Counted from the first letter of the stretch, positions 1 through 10,342 are shown. The stretch is DNA of 64,000 nucleotides from Cytobacillus eiseniae (GCF_017874625.1 NZ_JAGIKZ010000005.1:119702-183701); one strand, 5' to 3'. Made by a program: numbers and translations. The notes: generated by a model not told the origin, from the letters alone.

Positions 1-700
1 CCTTAACAGGATCATCCGTTATAATTGCTGTACATCCTACTGCAAATAATCTGAACATCTCCTTCTCCTTATTTACTGTATACGGCCTGACTTCAATTCC
101 ATAGTCTAAAGAAGCTTTTATTAATTCATTAGGTGCAGCTGTATATTTCGGATGTATACTTCTAGCTCCAATCGATTGAGCATATACCCAAGGCATATAC
201 AGGCCTTCTGAAAATAATGGAGCAGTCTCAATCTCTTGATCCAATCGATAGCAATAAACAATACTATAATGATTAAAGGATGAAAGAACAATCCGATTAG
301 TTAATTGATAGGAGTGTATTAATTCGATTACCTTTGCCTCCATTCCCTTATAAGGAAACACACCATTCTTCAGTTCGATATTACAGATCATTTCATTCGT
401 TGTTAACCATTCGAATACTTCAATTAATGATGGAATCGGCTCCTTATGGAGAAACGTCTTGTTCTTATAGCTTGCATCTAGTCTTCTTAATTCCTTATAA
501 GTTAAATCCTTCACATAGCCCTTCCCATTTGTTGTTCGATCCACCTTTTCATCATGGATAACAACAATTTCTCCATCTTTCGTTAACTGAATATCAAGTT
601 CAATCCCGTCAGCACCAGCAAGTTCTGCTTGCTTAAATGCTTTCATCGTATTTTCAGGATAAAGCTGCGAATATCCTCTATGAGCAAAAATAAGTGTCAT
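1..700 (-). CDS. yqiK: Glycerophosphodiester phosphodiesterase, partial (YqiK-like)
   Basis: The gene starts at 700 (ATG, after an AAAGGGGG ribosome site) and runs off the left edge, so about 233 N-terminal codons are visible. The protein opens with MTLIFAHRGYS. It carries the family's HRG motif at residues 7-9, a PENT stretch, the acidic metal-site segment GIELDIQLTKDG, and a following VVIHDE. This family hydrolyses glycerophosphodiesters to glycerol-3-phosphate and an alcohol in a metal-dependent TIM barrel. There is no signal peptide, so it should be cytosolic. Position beside spo0A matches yqiK of B. subtilis, although yqiG, yqiH and yqiI, which I recall between them there, are absent. 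Confidence 0.9.
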   Translation of the reverse strand, partial: MTLIFAHRGYSQLYPENTMKAFKQAELAGADGIELDIQLTKDGEIVVIHDEKVDRTTNGKGYVKDLTYKELRRLDASYKNKTFLHKEPIPSLIEVFEWLTTNEMICNIELKNGVFPYKGMEAKVIELIHSYQLTNRIVLSSFNHYSIVYCYRLDQEIETAPLFSEGLYMPWVYAQSIGARSIHPKYTAAPNELIKASLDYGIEVRPYTVNKEKEMFRLFAVGCTAIITDDPVK

Positions 701-829
701 AAATCATGCCCCCTTTCACTTCCTAAAAATTTTGATCTAAAATAAGCATACTGCTAACATCTATAAATTATATGTTAAAACAAGGCTGTTTTCGCAACCA
801 TTGTTGCTATTACACATAATTTTGGGAAA

Positions 830-1025
830 GGCTGATTTCCGCGTACATGTGCTCCATTTCCGCGGGGTAGTCCGCTTGAGCTTCCTCGCTTCTCACGCTC
901 CTTCTTAGGTCTCAGCTGTCCTACGCATCCCGCAGGACATTTGAGTATGCTACTTAGAATTCACACCGCACGAAGGAAATGCGACAGCATTTTCGAGGAT
1001 CTTGCACCTTCCGCTCCAATCAACC
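830..1025. repeat. Dispersed ~190-bp repeat, copy A
   Basis: This is the first of four copies of an intergenic element (others at 2280-2469, 13753-13948 and 56743-56919). Shared landmarks are TTTCCGCGGGGTAGTCCGCT near the left end, a CAGCTGTCCTACGCATC segment, GGAAATGCGACAGCATTTTC, and a right end reading CCGCTCCAATCAACC. The other copies begin GGTTGATT and end AATCAACC, an 8-bp inverted terminal repeat; this copy has GGCTGATT at the left. The similarity begins about 45 bp further left, at CTGTTTTCGCA. No convincing gene lies inside. It fills most of the yqiK-spo0A gap. Confidence 0.85.
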
Positions 1026-1157
1026 AACCAATTTGATAAACCAGTCATTCTAACAATTGTTTTAAAAATATCTTTTAAAAAGAGTATAAAACAAAAAGAA
1101 AAGCGCCTCCTGACAGAGAACGCTCACATTTTGAAAAGTTATTCATTGCTTGCTGCA

Positions 1158-1946
1158 TTACGATGCTTTATGCTCAAGTCGTAATTTATCAGCAACCATT
1201 GCGATGAACTCGCTATTTGTTGGCTTAGCCTTTGACATCGAAACCGTATAACCGAATAATGACGAAATTGAATCAATATTCCCGCGGCTCCAAGCTACTT
1301 CAATTGCATGCCGAATTGCCCGTTCAACACGGCTTGCTGTTGTATTAAATTTCTTCGCAATATCTGGATATAAAACTTTTGTAATCGAGCCGAGCAATTC
1401 AATATCATTATAAACCATTGAGATTGCTTCACGAAGATACATATATCCTTTAATATGAGCTGGTACACCAATTTCATGAATAATACTTGTAATGCTTGCA
1501 TCTAGATTTTTAGGCTTTGCTTCTGTTTGCTGGCGATAGCTTGAAGAGGACTTTCGCATGATGGGGTTTGATTTGCCGCTTACTTGTCTTATATGTCTAG
1601 CCAAATTGTCCATATCAAAAGGTTTCAAAATAAAATAAGATGCCCCTAAATCTACAGCCTTCTTTGTTACATCCTCTTGACCGAATGCTGTTAGCATAAT
1701 TACATTTGGAAGATTCGTTTTCTTCATATCACGAAGCTTTTCGAGAACTGCAAGTCCATCTAAATGTGGCATAATAATATCCAAAATAAGAACATCGAGA
1801 TCTTCATGCTCAAGTATCTCTAAACAATCCTGACCATTATGAGCAACACCTACAACTTCCATATCATCCTGAGTTGAAATGTATTCATCTAAAAGTCCAA
1901 CAAGCTCTCGATTATCATCAACCACACAAACTTTAATTTTATTCAC
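1158..1946 (-). CDS. spo0A: Sporulation master regulator Spo0A
   Basis: Spo0A is the phosphorelay-activated response regulator that commits cells to sporulation by binding 0A boxes. The 262-residue protein has an N-terminal receiver domain (CVVDDN at the acidic pocket, phospho-acceptor Asp in LILDIIMP, conserved Lys in LKPFD) and a C-terminal DNA-binding domain including the [14 protein letters not shown] and [14 protein letters not shown] segments. The frame is open further upstream, but the start chosen is GTG at 1946. It follows a GAGGAGG site by about 7 nt and gives the family's usual length, where an ATG at 2192 would add 82 unrelated residues. A SigmaH-type promoter and 0A boxes lie upstream. 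Confidence 0.97.
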   Translation of the reverse strand: MNKIKVCVVDDNRELVGLLDEYISTQDDMEVVGVAHNGQDCLEILEHEDLDVLILDIIMPHLDGLAVLEKLRDMKKTNLPNVIMLTAFGQEDVTKKAVDLGASYFILKPFDMDNLARHIRQVSGKSNPIMRKSSSSYRQQTEAKPKNLDASITSIIHEIGVPAHIKGYMYLREAISMVYNDIELLGSITKVLYPDIAKKFNTTASRVERAIRHAIEVAWSRGNIDSISSLFGYTVSMSKAKPTNSEFIAMVADKLRLEHKAS

Positions 1947-2004
1947 TAATTTTCCTCCTCGAACCATCGTTGGTCTCTTTCCATCTATTTTTATTCTAAT
2001 TGAG

Positions 2005-2033
2005 AAATTCGACAATGCAACAGAAATTCCTCT
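2005..2033 (-). promoter_or_regulatory. SigmaH-type promoter of spo0A overlapped by an 0A box
   Basis: On the minus strand AGAGGAATT (2025-2033) fits the SigmaH -35 consensus RNAGGAWWW. GTCGAATTT (2005-2013) fits the -10 consensus RNNGAATWW, and the gap is 11 bp. The 0A box TGTCGAA (2008-2014 on the minus strand) overlaps the -10 element. This matches the known architecture of the B. subtilis sporulation promoter of spo0A. The start codon lies about 60 nt downstream. Confidence 0.75.
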
Positions 2034-2117
2034 AGTTTTTTTAAATTTTCTCAAAAATAGGAAAAAATCAGTAGTTTTCTTTCGTTTTCTCCCTAATTCG
2101 ACTGTTTTCATTATCTT

Positions 2118-2138
2118 TGTCGAATAATCTTTATTATA
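2118..2138. promoter_or_regulatory. Upstream 0A box and possible vegetative -10 of spo0A
   Basis: TGTCGAA on the plus strand at 2118-2124 is a perfect core 0A box. On the minus strand a TATAAT sits at 2133-2138, just upstream of it. No good -35 hexamer was found at the right distance, so the vegetative promoter is only a suggestion. Spo0A is known to regulate its own gene through such boxes. Confidence 0.45.
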
Positions 2139-2279
2139 ACATAAGAAAGCCGTATAGCTTGTATTGTTTATTGAATTGACCTTGCTGCACACCTTTTAGT
2201 AGGAACAATCAGGCTTCTATTAAGTCTTTAATTAGAAAGACTGTTTTCGTAAATATTGTTGCTATTTAATTTTGGTAAA

Positions 2280-2469
2280 GGTTGATTTCCGCGCACGCGT
2301 GCTCCCTTTCCGCGGGGTAGTCCGCTTGAGCCTCCTCATCGCTCCTGCTTAGGTCACAGCTGTCCCACGCATCCCGTAGGACATTGAGTAGACTTCTTAG
2401 AATTCACACCGCACGAAGGAAATGCGAATGCATTTTCGAGGAGTCTCACACCTTCCGCTCCAATCAACC
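2280..2469. repeat. Dispersed ~190-bp repeat, copy B
   Basis: Second copy of the element described at 830-1025, in the same orientation. It has the inverted ends GGTTGATT (2280-2287) and AATCAACC (2462-2469). It lies between the spo0A promoter region and the end of spoIVB; similarity starts near 2239. Confidence 0.85.
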
Positions 2470-2543
2470 GACTTATTTGATAAACTTATCTTTCTAACAT
2501 TTAATTCAAAAGCAAGAATCTTTCAGAAAAGAGCCATTAGAAA

Positions 2544-2570
2544 AGACAGAGGGGGATTTTCCCTCTGTCT
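2544..2570 (-). terminator. Terminator of spoIVB
   Basis: Perfect 10-bp stem AGACAGAGGG / CCCTCTGTCT with a short loop. It is followed on the minus strand by TTTTCT, 20 nt after the spoIVB stop. Confidence 0.75.
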
Positions 2571-2590
2571 CTACACGTATTCTTATCCCA

Positions 2591-3880
2591 TTAGGAAGCT
2601 TTTTCTCTTGGGTGCTCGTAAATATTAATCTCAGCCTCACTTAGCATCCATTCAATATGAACTCCATAGCCAGATGTCGGATCATTCACAAAAACGTGAG
2701 TGACGGCTCCGATCACTTTATCATTTTGAATAATTGGACTGCCACTCATACCTTGTACAATTCCGCCTGTCTTATTAAGGAGCTTTGGATCTGTTACTTT
2801 AATAACCATTCCCTTAGTAGCTGGAAACTTTTGTGGAATGGTGCTCACAATCTCGATATCAAAAAGATTGACCTCATCATCATCAACAACTGTCAATATT
2901 TGTGCTGGTCCCTCTTTTACTTGATGAGATAATGCAATAGGCATTGGCTTATCAAGAACACCATTCTTAATATTTTGATTTAACTTTCCGAAAATACCGA
3001 ATGGACTGTTTTTAACGATATTTCCGATGACTTCTTTATCAGGTGAAAAACGCGCCAATTTTTCTCCGGGATTTCCATTGCTTCCTTTTTCGATGGATGT
3101 AACGGTTGATCGAACGATTTGTCCATTATCAACAACAATTGCCTTTTTTGTATCCATATCTGAAATCACATGACCTAATGCACCGTATTTCCTGGATTCT
3201 GGATGATAAAATGTCATTGTCCCAATTCCAGCTGCCGAATCTCGAATATACAGTCCTAGCTTATAGGAGCCTTCAGCCTTATCCTTTAGAGGCATTAATT
3301 CTGTTTGAATTTTTTCATTTTCTCGGTTAAGCAACATCTTTAAAGGTTTTCCTGTTTTCCCTGCTTCTTGTACAAAAGGGGCAACATCTGTCATGTTTTC
3401 AATTTGTTCCCCATTAATTTCAGTGATAATGTCACCAATTTTCACATTAGCTAATTCCCCTGGGGATGCTTTTCCTTCTGATGTGTCAATTTGATGATGA
3501 CCGACAACAAGTACGCCAATCGTATTTAGTTTAACTCCAATAGATTGTCCACCTGGAATGACTTTAAAGTCTTTTAAAACATTCACATCAACCTTTTTTA
3601 TCGGAAAACCTGCTAATTCTAAAAACATTTCATTTTCTCCATGGTGATTCCCTTGAAGGGTAATTGCATGATCCTCTTGTTTTAGTGCAATATTTGAATC
3701 ATCAGAAGACAATTCCGCGCTCACCATTTTTGCCTTCGCAAACGCGATATCCTGCCCTTCAAATAAGGTTAGCGATGTTGGAATATGCAAATATTCCTGA
3801 AAAGATTTTGAGAAACCAATTGTAACTAATGAAACAAGGAGAATTCCACCAATTATTTTTCGTAATATATCTACTGTCAA
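2591..3880 (-). CDS. spoIVB: SpoIVB serine peptidase (stage IV sporulation)
   Basis: SpoIVB is a forespore-made, secreted S55 serine peptidase. It crosses the intermembrane space and cleaves SpoIVFA, which starts pro-SigmaK processing in the mother cell. The protein has an N-terminal membrane anchor ([15 protein letters not shown]), a PDZ domain around residues 110-190 ([15 protein letters not shown]), and a C-terminal peptidase domain whose nucleophile Ser lies in [14 protein letters not shown] at 3889 sits only 1 nt from the GAGGAG site. TTG at 3880 has 10-nt spacing and gives MTVDILRK, in register with B. subtilis SpoIVB, so I use it (429 aa). Confidence 0.95.
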   Translation of the reverse strand: MTVDILRKIIGGILLVSLVTIGFSKSFQEYLHIPTSLTLFEGQDIAFAKAKMVSAELSSDDSNIALKQEDHAITLQGNHHGENEMFLELAGFPIKKVDVNVLKDFKVIPGGQSIGVKLNTIGVLVVGHHQIDTSEGKASPGELANVKIGDIITEINGEQIENMTDVAPFVQEAGKTGKPLKMLLNRENEKIQTELMPLKDKAEGSYKLGLYIRDSAAGIGTMTFYHPESRKYGALGHVISDMDTKKAIVVDNGQIVRSTVTSIEKGSNGNPGEKLARFSPDKEVIGNIVKNSPFGIFGKLNQNIKNGVLDKPMPIALSHQVKEGPAQILTVVDDDEVNLFDIEIVSTIPQKFPATKGMVIKVTDPKLLNKTGGIVQGMSGSPIIQNDKVIGAVTHVFVNDPTSGYGVHIEWMLSEAEINIYEHPREKAS

Positions 3881-3975
3881 AATCTTCACTCTCCTCGCTT
3901 CTAATCCACTTCGTTAAATGGCTACATCTATAATTTTGCCTGCAAGTCGTGCATTTATAACCTAATTAGTGATAA

Positions 3976-4004
3976 AAAAAGCTATCCTCCTTTGGATAGC
4001 TTTT
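3976..4004 (-). terminator. Terminator of recN
   Basis: Stem AAAAGCTATCC (3977-3987) pairs with GGATAGCTTTT (3994-4004) and is followed by a T-run on the minus strand. The stem touches the recN stop codon. Confidence 0.8.
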
Positions 4005-5692
4005 CAATGTATCTTTATTTTCTCTGCTAATTGTAGGAGTTCTCTTGCATGCTCCTTCGTCAATTCAGTAATTTCTACACCTGAAATCATCCGACCAATT
4101 TCTTTTATTTTCTCTTCTTCGCCCAATGATTGAACCGTAGTGATCGTTCGAGCATCTTTAATATTTTTCGCGATAAATAAATGAGTATCTGCCATTGCGG
4201 CAACCTGTGGCAAGTGAGAAATACATAATACTTGTGAGTTAATCGCTACATTATGAATTTTCTCAGCAATTGCTTGGGCAACTCTCCCACTCACACCTGT
4301 ATCCACCTCATCAAAGATAATCGACGTGACTCCTTGATGCTTGGAAAAAATACTTTTTAACGCCAACATAATTCTTGATAATTCTCCACCTGAAGCAATC
4401 TTCGAAAGGGGTTTTAATGGTTCTCCAGGATTTGTTGATATGTAAAATTCAGCTTTATCTATTCCACTTTTTAAAAATCCGTCAACCACTTTTTCAAATT
4501 GGACCTCAAATACAGTTTTCTCCATATATAGCTCTTTTAATTCCTTAAGAATCAATTTAGTTAGCTTTTCGGCAAATTTTTTGCGCAATGCACTTAAATT
4601 CTCTGCTTCAATGTATAAATCCTTACGAAGTGAGGCTATTTCTTTTTCTAAATGTTCGATATGTGTTTCCTTATTTTGTAAGGTTTCAATTTCTTCTTCA
4701 ATTTTGGATGCATATTCGAGGATTTCTTCTATATTTTTCCCGTATTTACGCTTTAGCTGGCTTATTTCATTTAAGCGGTCGTCAATCTCAGCCAATCTAG
4801 ATGGATCATATTCAAGCACGTCCAGTTCATTGCGAATCGTACGTGATGCATCCTCAAGCTGGTAAAATGCATTTGAAATAGATTCAGCCAGTCCTTTGTA
4901 GGCAGAGTCAAGTTCAGCTACATCTTCAATATGCCCCATAACAAGAGCGATCCAATCGATCCCTTTCTGTTCACCTTGTAGTCCCGAGTAACCTGACTGT
5001 AATGAATCATAGACACGTTCGAAATTACTTAATTTCTGTCTCTCAACTAATAATGCTTCATCCTCATTAAGCTTTAAATTTGCCTTTTGGATTTCATCAA
5101 GCTGAAATTTTATTAAATCAAGACGATGCACCATTTGCTGATCATTTTCACTAAGGCTTTTTAACTGTTTCATTTTTTGTTCGTAGGAATGATATAATTG
5201 CAAATATTCCCAATGGCTTGCAGCTATCTGTTCACCGCCAAATTGATCCAGAAGAGTAATATGCATCGTCTCATCCATTAGCTCCTGATGCTCATGCTGA
5301 CCATGGATATCAATTAGTGTACTGCCAAGTTCTCTTAACGTTGCAATTGTAACAAGCTTTCCGTTTATTCGGCATACACTTTTTCCAGATTTAGAAATAT
5401 CTCTTCGTAAAATAATCATTCCATCTTCAAGTTCAATACCAAATTCATTTGCTTTTGAATAGCATGGATGATTTGGATCTTCTAAATGAAAAAGCCCTTC
5501 TATTTCTGCTTTTTCTGAACCATGGCGGACAAATTCAGCAGATCCTCTTCCGCCTACAAGCAAGTGAATAGCATCAATAATAATAGATTTACCCGCTCCA
5601 GTTTCCCCACTTAAAACAGTTAGGCCCTTATCAAATGAAATTGATAGGGCTTCAATAATCGCAAAGTTTCTAATTGATAATTCATTAATCAC
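4004..5692 (-). CDS. recN: DNA repair protein RecN
   Basis: RecN is an SMC-like ATPase that acts early at double-strand breaks and holds DNA ends for recombination. The 562-residue protein begins MINELSIRNFAIIEAL and has the Walker A motif SGETGAGKSII at about residues 28-38. Long helical arms fill residues 150-390. The C-terminal ABC signature IASGGELSRI is followed by Walker B SIIFDEVDTGVSG. The length is normal (B. subtilis about 576). It lies between argR and spoIVB, as in B. subtilis. Confidence 0.96.
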   Translation of the reverse strand: MINELSIRNFAIIEALSISFDKGLTVLSGETGAGKSIIIDAIHLLVGGRGSAEFVRHGSEKAEIEGLFHLEDPNHPCYSKANEFGIELEDGMIILRRDISKSGKSVCRINGKLVTIATLRELGSTLIDIHGQHEHQELMDETMHITLLDQFGGEQIAASHWEYLQLYHSYEQKMKQLKSLSENDQQMVHRLDLIKFQLDEIQKANLKLNEDEALLVERQKLSNFERVYDSLQSGYSGLQGEQKGIDWIALVMGHIEDVAELDSAYKGLAESISNAFYQLEDASRTIRNELDVLEYDPSRLAEIDDRLNEISQLKRKYGKNIEEILEYASKIEEEIETLQNKETHIEHLEKEIASLRKDLYIEAENLSALRKKFAEKLTKLILKELKELYMEKTVFEVQFEKVVDGFLKSGIDKAEFYISTNPGEPLKPLSKIASGGELSRIMLALKSIFSKHQGVTSIIFDEVDTGVSGRVAQAIAEKIHNVAINSQVLCISHLPQVAAMADTHLFIAKNIKDARTITTVQSLGEEEKIKEIGRMISGVEITELTKEHARELLQLAEKIKIH

Positions 5693-5851
5693 AAATGCTC
5701 ACCTCGTATCTAATCCGACTTATCGTCTTATGCCGTAATTTCATAAAATATTGAATAAACCTCTTTTCCATCAAGCGAAATTACGGTATGTACCAGCGTC
5801 CCCATTAGTCCTCCAACGGCCTAATCCTCTCTCTTATGTAATTGCAAAATG

Positions 5852-6301
5852 TTATAGCATTTCTAGAAAACGTTTTGAAATAGCTTCTGTGTCCATTGGT
5901 GTTTTACATATAATCAAACAAGTATCATCACCACAAATGGTTCCTAAGATTTCATCCCAGTCTAAATTATCAATCAATGCCCCAATAGCCATCGCATTTC
6001 CTGGAAGTGTCTTCATTACAAGCAGATGCCCTGCTGTGTCGACACGAACAAATGCATCCATCAGATTTCTTCTTAGCTTTTGAAGTGGATTGAAGCGTTG
6101 ATCTGCTGGAAGACTATATTTGTATCTGCCATCAATTAGCGGGACCTTTACAAGATGAAGCTCTTTAATATCTCTTGAAACTGTTGCCTGTGTCACATTA
6201 TAACCAGCATTTTTTAATTCATCAACAAGATCATCCTGCGTTTCAATGTCATTATTCGCAATAATATCACGTATTTTTATGTGTCTCTGACCTTTATTCA
6301 T
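5852..6301 (-). CDS. argR: Arginine repressor ArgR/AhrC
   Basis: The arginine-sensing hexameric regulator represses arginine biosynthesis and activates catabolism in Bacillus, where it is called AhrC. At 149 aa it is full length. The N-terminal winged helix contains [18 protein letters not shown], the ArgR recognition-helix signature. The C-terminal oligomerisation and arginine-binding domain contains [13 protein letters not shown], where the paired Asp residues contact arginine. It sits between tlyA and recN as in B. subtilis. No ARG box was identified with confidence in its own upstream region (6302-6598). Confidence 0.96.
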   Translation of the reverse strand: MNKGQRHIKIRDIIANNDIETQDDLVDELKNAGYNVTQATVSRDIKELHLVKVPLIDGRYKYSLPADQRFNPLQKLRRNLMDAFVRVDTAGHLLVMKTLPGNAMAIGALIDNLDWDEILGTICGDDTCLIICKTPMDTEAISKRFLEML

Positions 6302-6577
6302 ACCTACACCCCAATATTTCGCAATGAATACGAATAGTAAATTAGAATTAAATGTATACGATTAAATCTCACCTATATGTTAGCTGATTTTTCCCATAAA
6401 GTACAATATTTCATTCATTTCCGAGGGAATATTCACCTATATTTCGACATGAAGAAAAACTTCGGGAGCACCTCGATTATCACCGAATAAATTGGATGCT
6501 TCCCTCTCATTTAGGAAACACGATCAGTATAAGTACAGGCTGCGCTTAACACGAGATTGCATCATTTTCTTGACCGC

Positions 6578-6610
6578 AAAAGAGGAATAAGCATTCGCTT
6601 ATTCCTCTTG
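6578..6610 (-). terminator. Hairpin at the end of the dxs-tlyA unit
   Basis: AAGAGGAATAAGC pairs with GCTTATTCCTCTT across a 4-nt loop, followed by TTTT on the minus strand. The hairpin includes the last codons of tlyA. Confidence 0.6.
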
Positions 6611-7444
6611 ATTTTTTTGTTTGATTTTCAATTCTGAATGGGCTAGCTTGACCACTTCACTTGGATCCAATTGCACGAAGATATTTCCAGCTTCCTTCTC
6701 TCCTAACCAAAATAGATGGAGCAAAAATTCAATATTTCCGTCCCCACCTGTAATTGGCGAATAAGAAATATCTTTCACATCATAACCTAGGCTTAAAGCA
6801 AAATCTATAATCACTTTAAGCACTTGCTCATGTACTTTTGGATCCCGCACAATCCCTTTTTTGCCTACTTGCTCTCTTCCTGCTTCAAACTGAGGTTTCA
6901 CTAGAGCAACAACATCACTATTGGAAACAAGCAATGTTTTTAATACAGGCAATATTAATTTTAAGGAAATAAACGAAACATCAATTGACGCAAAGTTTGG
7001 CATGCCTTCAGATAAATCTGCAGGTGTTACATAGCGGAAATTTGTCCGTTCCATAACATTAACTCGCTCATCCTGCCTTAATTTCCATGCAAGCTGATTA
7101 TAGCCAACATCTAAAGCATAAGACATTTTCGCCCCATTTTGAAGAGCACAATCGGTAAAGCCTCCCGTCGATGCACCAATATCCAATAGGATTTTATCCT
7201 TTACATTCAAATCAAACTCTTTTAATGCCTTCTCAAGCTTAAGGCCGCCTCTACTAACATAAGGGAGGACCTTCCCCTTTATTCGAAGCGGAATATCCAC
7301 GTTTACTTTTTCTCCGGGTTTGTCAAGGCGATTTTCATTACTGAATACAAGTCCGGCCATAATTGTTCGTTTGGCTTTTTCTCTTGTTTCAGCTAGCCCT
7401 CTTTCAACTAATAATATATCTAGGCGTTCTTTCTTTATTTTCAT
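6599..7444 (-). CDS. tlyA: TlyA-family rRNA 2'-O-methyltransferase (YqxC)
   Basis: TlyA-family proteins methylate ribose 2'-OH groups in rRNA; the Bacillus homologue is YqxC. The 281-residue protein has an N-terminal S4 RNA-binding domain (residues 1-65, ERLDILLVERGLAETREKAK). It is followed by an FtsJ-type SAM-binding domain with the motif I loop LLDIGASTGGFTDCAL and a later SFISLKLILP segment. It follows dxs with 2 nt between genes, so the two are probably co-transcribed. The rRNA target cannot be read from sequence. Confidence 0.92.
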   Translation of the reverse strand: MKIKKERLDILLVERGLAETREKAKRTIMAGLVFSNENRLDKPGEKVNVDIPLRIKGKVLPYVSRGGLKLEKALKEFDLNVKDKILLDIGASTGGFTDCALQNGAKMSYALDVGYNQLAWKLRQDERVNVMERTNFRYVTPADLSEGMPNFASIDVSFISLKLILPVLKTLLVSNSDVVALVKPQFEAGREQVGKKGIVRDPKVHEQVLKVIIDFALSLGYDVKDISYSPITGGDGNIEFLLHLFWLGEKEAGNIFVQLDPSEVVKLAHSELKIKQKNQEE

Positions 7445-7446
7445 AT

Positions 7447-9339
7447 TTAAGCCCTTTTTTGTTTTTTTCTTGCTAGTTTATTGATCCTTATTACAACATC
7501 ATTCGTTGTCATCCCAATTTCTTCAAGAAGCTCATCAACACTTCCATGCTCAATAAATTGATCAGGAATGCCCATGCGATCAATTTCAAGATGATGAAAG
7601 CCTTTTTCTTGAGCAAATTCAAGAACAGAGCTCCCGAAGCCCCCTTGTAAAACAGCTTCTTCAATCGTGAAAATAGGGATATTTTCTTTGAATAGCTCTA
7701 AAAGCATTTTCTCGTCTAACGGCTTAATAAATCTTGCATTAATTACTTTGATTGAATAACCTTGCTTCTCTAATACATTTGCAGCTTCCATTGCCATTGG
7801 GATCGTCGTGCCAAATGTTAAAATAGCTGCATCATGACCTTTTTTCAACACTTCCCACGTTCCAATCGGGATTGTCTTCAGGTTCTCATCCATAGTAACA
7901 CCTAATCCATTTCCACGTGGGAATCTCATCGCAATTGGCCCCGCATCATATTGTGTAGCAGTATAGACCATATGCTGTCCTTCATTTTCATCCTTCGGCA
8001 TCATTAATACTAAATTTGGCATATGCCTTAAAAACGCAATATCAAATACACCTTGATGTGTTTCGCCATCTGAACCAACCAGACCTGCACGATCAATTCC
8101 GATAAATACATTTAAATTTTGACGGCAAATATCATGCAACACTTGGTCATACGCTCGTTGTAAGAATGTGGAATAAATCGCTAAAAACGGCTTCATTTTT
8201 TGCGTAGCAAGCCCAGCAGCAACTGTCGCTGCATGCTGTTCTGCAATCCCAACATCATACATTCGTTCGGGGAATTCACTTGCAAAACCTTCTAGCTTCG
8301 ATCCAACTGGCATCGCTGGAGTGATTGCCACAATTCGCTCATCTTTTCTTGCTAATTTTCTTACCGTCTCACTCACAAGCTTGCTCCAAGCAGGTGGAGG
8401 GTTAACAGGTTTCACAAAATCTCCTGTTTCCATTTTATATGGACCAGTGCCATGCCATGTACCAACTGTATCATTTTCAGCTGGCTGATAGCCCTTCCCT
8501 TTTTTCGTTATAACATGCAGAAGAACAGGTCCTTCTGTTTTCTTTGCATAGCTCAGATTTTCAAATAAATTCTCATAATCATGGCCATCAACTGGGCCTA
8601 AATACGTAAACCCTAATTCTTCAAAGAACACACCAGAAACAAAGAGATACTTAAGACTATCCTTTACCCGTTCGGCTGTTGCCGCAAGCTTCCCACCAAC
8701 TGCAGGAATTTTCTTCAACAAATATTCTAATTCATCTTTTGCCCACTGATATTTCCCTGCTGTCCGGAGTCGTCCTAGCACATTATGCAGAGCACCAACG
8801 TTCGGTGCAATAGACATTTCATTATCATTCAGAATGACGATCATATTTTTCTTTTCATGACCAATATGATTCAACGCTTCTAATGCCATCCCACCTGTTA
8901 AGGCACCATCCCCAATAACTGGTATAACATAGGAGTTTTCTTTCTTCAGATCTCTTGCAATCGCCATTCCCATTGCTGCAGATAATGATGTAGAGCTATG
9001 ACCAGTTTCCCACACATCATGCTCACTTTCAGCCATCTTCGGAAATCCGCAAAGCCCCTTATATTGTCTTAATGTATCGAATTGGCTTGCGCGTCCAGTT
9101 AAAATCTTGTGAACGTATGATTGATGGCCAACATCCCAAAGAATTTTATCCTTCGGGCTGTCAAAGCATTTATGTAATGCAATCGTTAACTCAACAACAC
9201 CTAAGTTTGGACCAATATGGCCACCTGTACTTGATAATCTTTCAATCAAGAAGTTGCGTATATCCCCACTTAGCATTTCAAGCTCACTCGTTGAAAGACC
9301 TTTCAAAAAGGAAGGGTCCTTAATTGACATAAGATCCAT
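7447..9339 (-). CDS. dxs: 1-deoxy-D-xylulose-5-phosphate synthase
   Basis: Dxs condenses pyruvate with glyceraldehyde-3-phosphate to give DXP, the first step of the MEP isoprenoid pathway and also a source for thiamine and pyridoxal. The 630-residue protein shows thiamine diphosphate features: the catalytic His in [14 protein letters not shown], the GDG..N motif in [20 protein letters not shown], and the transketolase-like central domain with [14 protein letters not shown]. The C-terminal domain includes GRGNGLG-like and [14 protein letters not shown] segments. It follows ispA in the ispA-dxs-tlyA order typical of Bacillus. Confidence 0.97.
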   Translation of the reverse strand: MDLMSIKDPSFLKGLSTSELEMLSGDIRNFLIERLSSTGGHIGPNLGVVELTIALHKCFDSPKDKILWDVGHQSYVHKILTGRASQFDTLRQYKGLCGFPKMAESEHDVWETGHSSTSLSAAMGMAIARDLKKENSYVIPVIGDGALTGGMALEALNHIGHEKKNMIVILNDNEMSIAPNVGALHNVLGRLRTAGKYQWAKDELEYLLKKIPAVGGKLAATAERVKDSLKYLFVSGVFFEELGFTYLGPVDGHDYENLFENLSYAKKTEGPVLLHVITKKGKGYQPAENDTVGTWHGTGPYKMETGDFVKPVNPPPAWSKLVSETVRKLARKDERIVAITPAMPVGSKLEGFASEFPERMYDVGIAEQHAATVAAGLATQKMKPFLAIYSTFLQRAYDQVLHDICRQNLNVFIGIDRAGLVGSDGETHQGVFDIAFLRHMPNLVLMMPKDENEGQHMVYTATQYDAGPIAMRFPRGNGLGVTMDENLKTIPIGTWEVLKKGHDAAILTFGTTIPMAMEAANVLEKQGYSIKVINARFIKPLDEKMLLELFKENIPIFTIEEAVLQGGFGSSVLEFAQEKGFHHLEIDRMGIPDQFIEHGSVDELLEEIGMTTNDVVIRINKLARKKQKRA

Positions 9340-9446
9340 TTAGCGGATCACTCACTTTCATATCTAATTCATCAGTTTTTTTGGATAATATAGTGTTAAT
9401 TATAGCAGTAAGAAAAAAATCCTCAAGGTTCGGTTGTTTTTGAGCC

Positions 9447-10340
9447 TTAATGATCCCTTGTTTCAATAAGATTTGTAATCGCTTCAAGCATATGAGTAGA
9501 TAACCCTGTTTCTTTTAATTGAGCCTTTGCCAGCTCTATATGCTCACTTAATGCAGCTTTTGCTCCATCTAATGTTAAGATAGAAGGATATGTGCCTTTT
9601 TTATTGACTGCATCACTGCCTACACGTTTCCCAATTCTTTCTTCTTCCCCTTCTAGATCGAGGATATCGTCTCTAATTTGAAAGGCAAGACCTAAATGAT
9701 AAGCAAATTTAGACAGACGCTGGATTTTTTCCTCTGTTGCTTCTGCAAGAATGGCTCCAGCTACAACACTGCATTCTAGTAACTTTCCAGTTTTATGAAC
9801 ATGTATATATTCAAGATCACTTAATGTTAAATCTTTATCTTCTCCCGCAATATCCGCAACCTGTCCACCGACCATCCCTTCAGCTCCAGATGCTTGTGAT
9901 AATGCCTGTATGAGAGCTAATTTAGTTGTAGCATGAGCATCTTCATCACGTATTTCTGCAATTAACTGGAAGCTATATGTCAATAGCGCATCTCCAGCTA
10001 ATATAGCAAATGCATCACCAAATACTTTATGGTTCGTTGGCTTTCCTCTTCTTAAGTCATCATTATCCATACTTGGCAAATCGTCGTGAATAAGGGAATA
10101 GGTATGGATCATTTCAATCGCCGCGGCTGGCAATAACCCCTTTTTTGTATCTAAGCCAAAAGCATCTAACGTAGCAAAGAGCAGTAATGGTCTAATCCGT
10201 TTCCCACCAGCCTCTAATGAATAAAGCATTGCTTCCTTCACTACTGAGGGAGCCACTAATTTATTCACACGCTCTCTTAATTCCTCTTCAAGTAATTGTT
10301 TATGTGTACTAGCAAATGATGCAAAAATTTTTGGCTGCAA
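9447..10340 (-). CDS. ispA: Farnesyl diphosphate synthase (geranyltranstransferase)
   Basis: IspA adds isopentenyl diphosphate to DMAPP and GPP to make farnesyl diphosphate for undecaprenyl and quinone chains. The 297-residue protein has the first aspartate-rich motif in IHDDLPSMDNDDLRRGK and the second in FQIRDDILDLEG, plus GGKRIRP for diphosphate binding. The start is TTG at 10340, 7 nt after GAGGAGG inside the last codons of xseB. Only 2 nt separate it from xseB, so xseA-xseB-ispA are likely one transcript. Confidence 0.96.
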   Translation of the reverse strand: MQPKIFASFASTHKQLLEEELRERVNKLVAPSVVKEAMLYSLEAGGKRIRPLLLFATLDAFGLDTKKGLLPAAAIEMIHTYSLIHDDLPSMDNDDLRRGKPTNHKVFGDAFAILAGDALLTYSFQLIAEIRDEDAHATTKLALIQALSQASGAEGMVGGQVADIAGEDKDLTLSDLEYIHVHKTGKLLECSVVAGAILAEATEEKIQRLSKFAYHLGLAFQIRDDILDLEGEEERIGKRVGSDAVNKKGTYPSILTLDGAKAALSEHIELAKAQLKETGLSTHMLEAITNLIETRDH

Positions 10341-10342
10341 AA

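Noticed and set aside
1002..1184. 60-codon plus-strand frame
   Set aside because: It overlaps repeat copy A and the 3' end of spo0A; no ribosome site.
1947..2192. Longer Spo0A with 82 extra N-terminal residues
   Set aside because: The extension covers the SigmaH promoter and 0A box and has no ribosome site; GTG at 1946 has one and gives the family length.
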